From Alistipes sp. (GTDB lineage: Bacteria > Bacteroidota > Bacteroidia > Bacteroidales > Rikenellaceae), in contig JAJQCA010000009.1 in the NCBI GenBank assembly GCA_021202985.1, positions 1 to 48,791 of the forward strand: DNA of 48,791 bases. The letters are read 5' to 3'. Shown piece by piece: positions 46,829 through 48,791 of this stretch (the first letter of the stretch is position 1; the number at the start of each line of letters is the position of its first letter). The position numbers and the translations under genes are program-made. The notes beneath the pieces are model-generated. The model worked only from the letters and a program-made list of their open reading frames with translations, did no database searches and was not told the DNA's origin.

Positions 46829-47067
46829 GCCGGTTGCCGGTCAGGTATATTATTCTGTTTTTACGGCAGTGGTTCTGATAGATTGAAGTCCGGTGAGGAA
46901 ACTCGACACCGTAATGAAACGGCACCGCCGAATAGGCGGACAAGGACAGATTTAAGAAAAAAGCTACCGGTAATTTTCTATTGGTGGATTCTCCTTTAAT
47001 GCTTATCCGGTCGCTTACGGCACTCTATTCCCCCACCCGCCGACTATGTATGCTTATGAACGCATCC
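46829..47067. other. Spacer behind pth, with three small hairpins
   Basis: GGTG (46892-46895)/CACC (46907-46910), CCGT (46909-46912)/ACGG (46919-46922) and CCGCC (46925-46929)/GGCGG (46935-46939) follow one another. No promoter element or T-run frames them. No gene is seen; it may be the 3' end of the pth transcript. Confidence 0.35.
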
Positions 47068-47694
47068 CTATTTCTTATTGTGGATATTCATAGTGCGCTC
47101 CAGGCCGATGGCGGCAAAGGATTTTATTGCCTCGCCGGCAGCTTCTAGCCTTTCCGGTAATGCCTTTTTTTCCTCCGTATCCCACTTCCCGAGCACATAA
47201 TCCACCTGGAATCCCTGCGGGAAGTCGCCGCCGATACCGAAACGCAGGCGCGGGTAATCGTTCCGGCCGAGGACAGCGTTTATATTTTTCAGGCCGTTAT
47301 GACCCCCGTCGCTGCCCTTCGCGCGGATTCGGATGCTGCCGAACGGCAGGGCGATATCATCCACGACCACCATCAGGTTTTCGAGCGGCACCTTCTCCTG
47401 CCGCAGCCAGTATGCGACCGCCTTGCCGCTGAGGTTCATAAACGTCGACGGTTTGAGCAGGACAAGGGTCCTGCCTTTGTACTTTACCCGTGCAACCGAT
47501 CCGTAACGCGACGGTTCGAAAACAGCATTGGACGCCCCTGCAAGAGCGTCCAACACTTCGAATCCTATGTTATGCCTTGTCCCGGCGTATTCGTTGCCGA
47601 TATTCCCGAGTCCGACGATAAGGTACTTCACTTCTTCCGTCCGTTCGTTTTCCGGTTCAGCACGGCAAAAAAGTTTCCTGAAAAAACCTGCCAT
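47068..47694 (-). CDS. pth: Peptidyl-tRNA hydrolase
   Basis: The enzyme frees tRNA from prematurely released peptidyl-tRNA. The 208-residue protein has the family start [20 protein letters not shown] with the catalytic His in TRHNIGF, then [18 protein letters not shown] and [20 protein letters not shown] with the Asp, and GGHNGLKNI. The start could be ATG 47694, adding a basic 22-residue N-terminus ([18 protein letters not shown]), or a GTG at 47628 where the domain begins; I keep the ATG. It follows rplY by 62 nt on the same strand, a common pairing. Confidence 0.95.
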   Translation of the reverse strand: MAGFFRKLFCRAEPENERTEEVKYLIVGLGNIGNEYAGTRHNIGFEVLDALAGASNAVFEPSRYGSVARVKYKGRTLVLLKPSTFMNLSGKAVAYWLRQEKVPLENLMVVVDDIALPFGSIRIRAKGSDGGHNGLKNINAVLGRNDYPRLRFGIGGDFPQGFQVDYVLGKWDTEEKKALPERLEAAGEAIKSFAAIGLERTMNIHNKK

Positions 47695-47756
47695 GTGATA
47701 TCGTGTTTACCGCCCCGTACGCTACGTCAGTCGCGCAAGTGCGGTAATGGAACAAA

Positions 47757-48344
47757 CTATTTTCCTTCCGCGGCAGCGGCGGCGGCGGCGGCACCACGTG
47801 CTGCACGGGTCATCTTAACGGCTGCAACGGCTGTCTGGGCCGGGGTGAGCAGTTCGAGACCGTCGTAGCTGAGGTCGCCCACGAAAATGGACTTACCCAG
47901 TTCAAGGTTGGTCACGTCCACCACCAGTTCGTCCGGCAGTTTCTCCAACTGACCCTTAACATGGATTTTACGTTTGCTAAGGGTGAGTTTACCTCCCATT
48001 TTTACACCTATGGAGTTACCCGTAAGGCGCACCGGTATGTCGATAGCCACTTCCTTACCCGGTACCGCGCGGTAGAAATCGATATGCAGCACCTGGTCCT
48101 TCACCGGGTGGAACTGCACTTCCCTCATCACGGCAATCTCCTTGCGGCCTTCGATATCGAAGTTGACGATATAGGAGTTAGGCGTGTAAATCAGGTCCCT
48201 TACGGATTTAACATCCACTGCGAAATGGATAGTCTCCCCGTTACCGTAAAGCCCGCACGGAACCAGCCCTTCGCGGTGGAGCCTCTTGCTCTCTTTCTTG
48301 CCGAAAACATCACGTTTTACGGCTTTAATCTCGATGTTCTTCAT
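47757..48344 (-). CDS. rplY: 50S ribosomal protein L25/general stress protein Ctc
   Basis: From ATG 48344 the 195-residue protein has the 5S-binding L25 domain (MKNIEIKAVKRDVFGKKESK, then GLVPCGLYGNGETIHFAVDV) and the C-terminal Ctc-type beta domain (VAIDIPVRLTGNSIGVKMGG), with an Ala-rich end. The open frame extends to 48401 with a second ATG, but the domain starts at 48344. It has a full promoter with a leader of about 170 nt. Confidence 0.97.
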   Translation of the reverse strand: MKNIEIKAVKRDVFGKKESKRLHREGLVPCGLYGNGETIHFAVDVKSVRDLIYTPNSYIVNFDIEGRKEIAVMREVQFHPVKDQVLHIDFYRAVPGKEVAIDIPVRLTGNSIGVKMGGKLTLSKRKIHVKGQLEKLPDELVVDVTNLELGKSIFVGDLSYDGLELLTPAQTAVAAVKMTRAARGAAAAAAAAEGK

Positions 48345-48522
48345 TACTTTGATTTTTACCTCAGCACTTACGTGCCGCACATTAACAATCTCGGGCGCCA
48401 CTCAACCTTACCACTCAGGCGGACATTCCCGCCGGCCCTGGGTCGTTAAGCGGTATAACAGCTATCGACCGGCCGGCCTTCCACACCCGCTCCCTGGGAG
48501 GTCCCATAGGCGCTTGCGGATG
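48345..48522 (-). other. Leader region of rplY
   Basis: About 170 nt separate the predicted transcript start from the rplY ATG. The stretch is GC-rich near 48405-48500 with short inverted GGCCGG-type patches, but no clear hairpin chain or gene is seen. An in-frame extension from a second ATG at 48401 is possible but weak. Confidence 0.35.
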
Positions 48523-48554
48523 CAAAAGTAGGAGAAAAACGGGTAAAAACCAAA
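48523..48554 (-). promoter_or_regulatory. Promoter of rplY-pth
   Basis: On the minus strand TTTG (48551-48554) is followed after 20 nt by TACTTTTG (48523-48530). This is the best complete match in the window to the Bacteroidota -33/-7 promoter. Confidence 0.8.
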
Positions 48555-48627
48555 GGTTTGCGATGCAAAAAGGCAGATTTATAAGGGGACGGCGAACGGG
48601 TGGAGGTAAAATTCGGGAAGGAAATAT

Positions 48628-48656
48628 TTTGAATTGTGAAAAAATGGTTATCTTTG
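48628..48656 (+). promoter_or_regulatory. Promoter of the tRNA-Leu gene
   Basis: TATCTTTG (48649-48656) fits the -7 element and TTTG lies at 48628-48631 as a -33 region, 17 nt upstream. The tRNA begins 14 nt after the -7 element, so the transcript would have a very short 5' leader. Confidence 0.75.
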
Positions 48657-48670
48657 CTGTCCGTAATCAG

Positions 48671-48754
48671 GCCCAGGTGGTGGAATTGGTAGACACGCTA
48701 CTTTGAGGGGGTAGTGGCCGTTAGGCCGTGTGAGTTCGAGTCTCGTCCTGGGCA
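48671..48754 (+). tRNA. tRNA-Leu (anticodon GAG)
   Basis: The 84-nt cloverleaf has acceptor GCCCAGG/CCTGGGC with discriminator A, a D-arm GTGGAATTGGTAGACAC, an anticodon stem CTACT/GGTAG around loop TTGAGGG (anticodon GAG), a long variable arm as in class II tRNAs (about TGGCCGTTAGGCCGT), and a T-loop TTCGAGT. CCA is not encoded. It decodes CUC and CUU. Confidence 0.95.
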
Positions 48755-48759
48755 CAGTA

Positions 48760-48791
48760 AAAATGGCTTACAGATATCTGTAAGCCATTTT
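48760..48791 (+). terminator. Terminator of tRNA-Leu at the window end
   Basis: A perfect 32-nt palindrome (AAAATGGCTTACAGAT with ATCTGTAAGCCATTTT) starts 6 nt behind the tRNA, with the T-run at the window edge. The tRNA therefore stands as a single transcript. Confidence 0.9.

Noticed and set aside
46880-46945. RNase P RNA-like string (AAGTCCGG, GAGGAAAC)
   Set aside because: Only short fragments resemble the consensus; the length and the paired P-stems of RNase P RNA are missing.

Overview
The window is from a Bacteroidota chromosome, most likely order Bacteroidales and, by inference, a GC-rich Rikenellaceae/Alistipes-type member. Supporting signs are repeated promoter elements of the Bacteroidota type (TAnnTTTG), weak Shine-Dalgarno sequences, a TonB-dependent receptor paired with a DUF4374 lipoprotein, methylmalonyl-CoA mutase as a mutA-mutB pair, C-terminally extended ribosomal proteins L17 and L30, and map directly downstream of secY without adk. 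Species cannot be fixed from sequence reading alone.

Left part (1-9240): an AT-rich, probably acquired lipoprotein gene; two glycosyltransferase genes with ATGA coupling; an unknown minus-strand protein; a class A penicillin-binding protein; and a UbiD-family decarboxylase. Two spacers here (4601-4765 and 9337-9702, minus strand) hold what look like decayed reading frames.

Middle part (9241-26360): mutA-mutB for succinyl-CoA/methylmalonyl-CoA interconversion, where MutA carries a metallothionein-like cysteine cluster between its domains; a small membrane protein; an operon-like run of 4-TM protein, XRE regulator and rdgB; a HAD phosphatase; a nitroreductase; a receptor-lipoprotein pair resembling the XusA-XusB xenosiderophore system; leuS; and two tandem paralogous lipoprotein genes, the second broken by an in-frame TGA.

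Right part (26361-46830): the merged str-S10-spc-alpha cluster, all on the plus strand: rpsL-rpsG-fusA-rpsJ-rplC-rplD-rplW-rplB-rpsS-rplV-rpsC-rplP-rpmC-rpsQ-rplN-rplX-rplE-rpsN-rpsH-rplF-rplR-rpsE-rpmD-rplO-secY-map-infA-rpmJ-rpsM-rpsK-rpsD-rpoA-rplQ, closed by a very strong terminator. Most junctions are 2-20 nt, but several spacers are long and rich in inverted repeats: rpsJ-rplC (340 nt), rpsN-rpsH (611 nt, with its own promoter and an attenuator-like hairpin), secY-map (309 nt, with a 20-nt direct repeat), rpmJ-rpsM, rpsK-rpsD and rpsD-rpoA. These are the best candidates for undescribed RNA regulation of ribosomal protein synthesis in this lineage.

The window ends with rplY-pth (minus strand) diverging from a tRNA-Leu(GAG) gene with its own promoter and terminator. 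The most notable observations are the MutA cysteine cluster, the long-range hairpin in front of rplC, and the chained hairpins plus internal promoter in front of rpsH.
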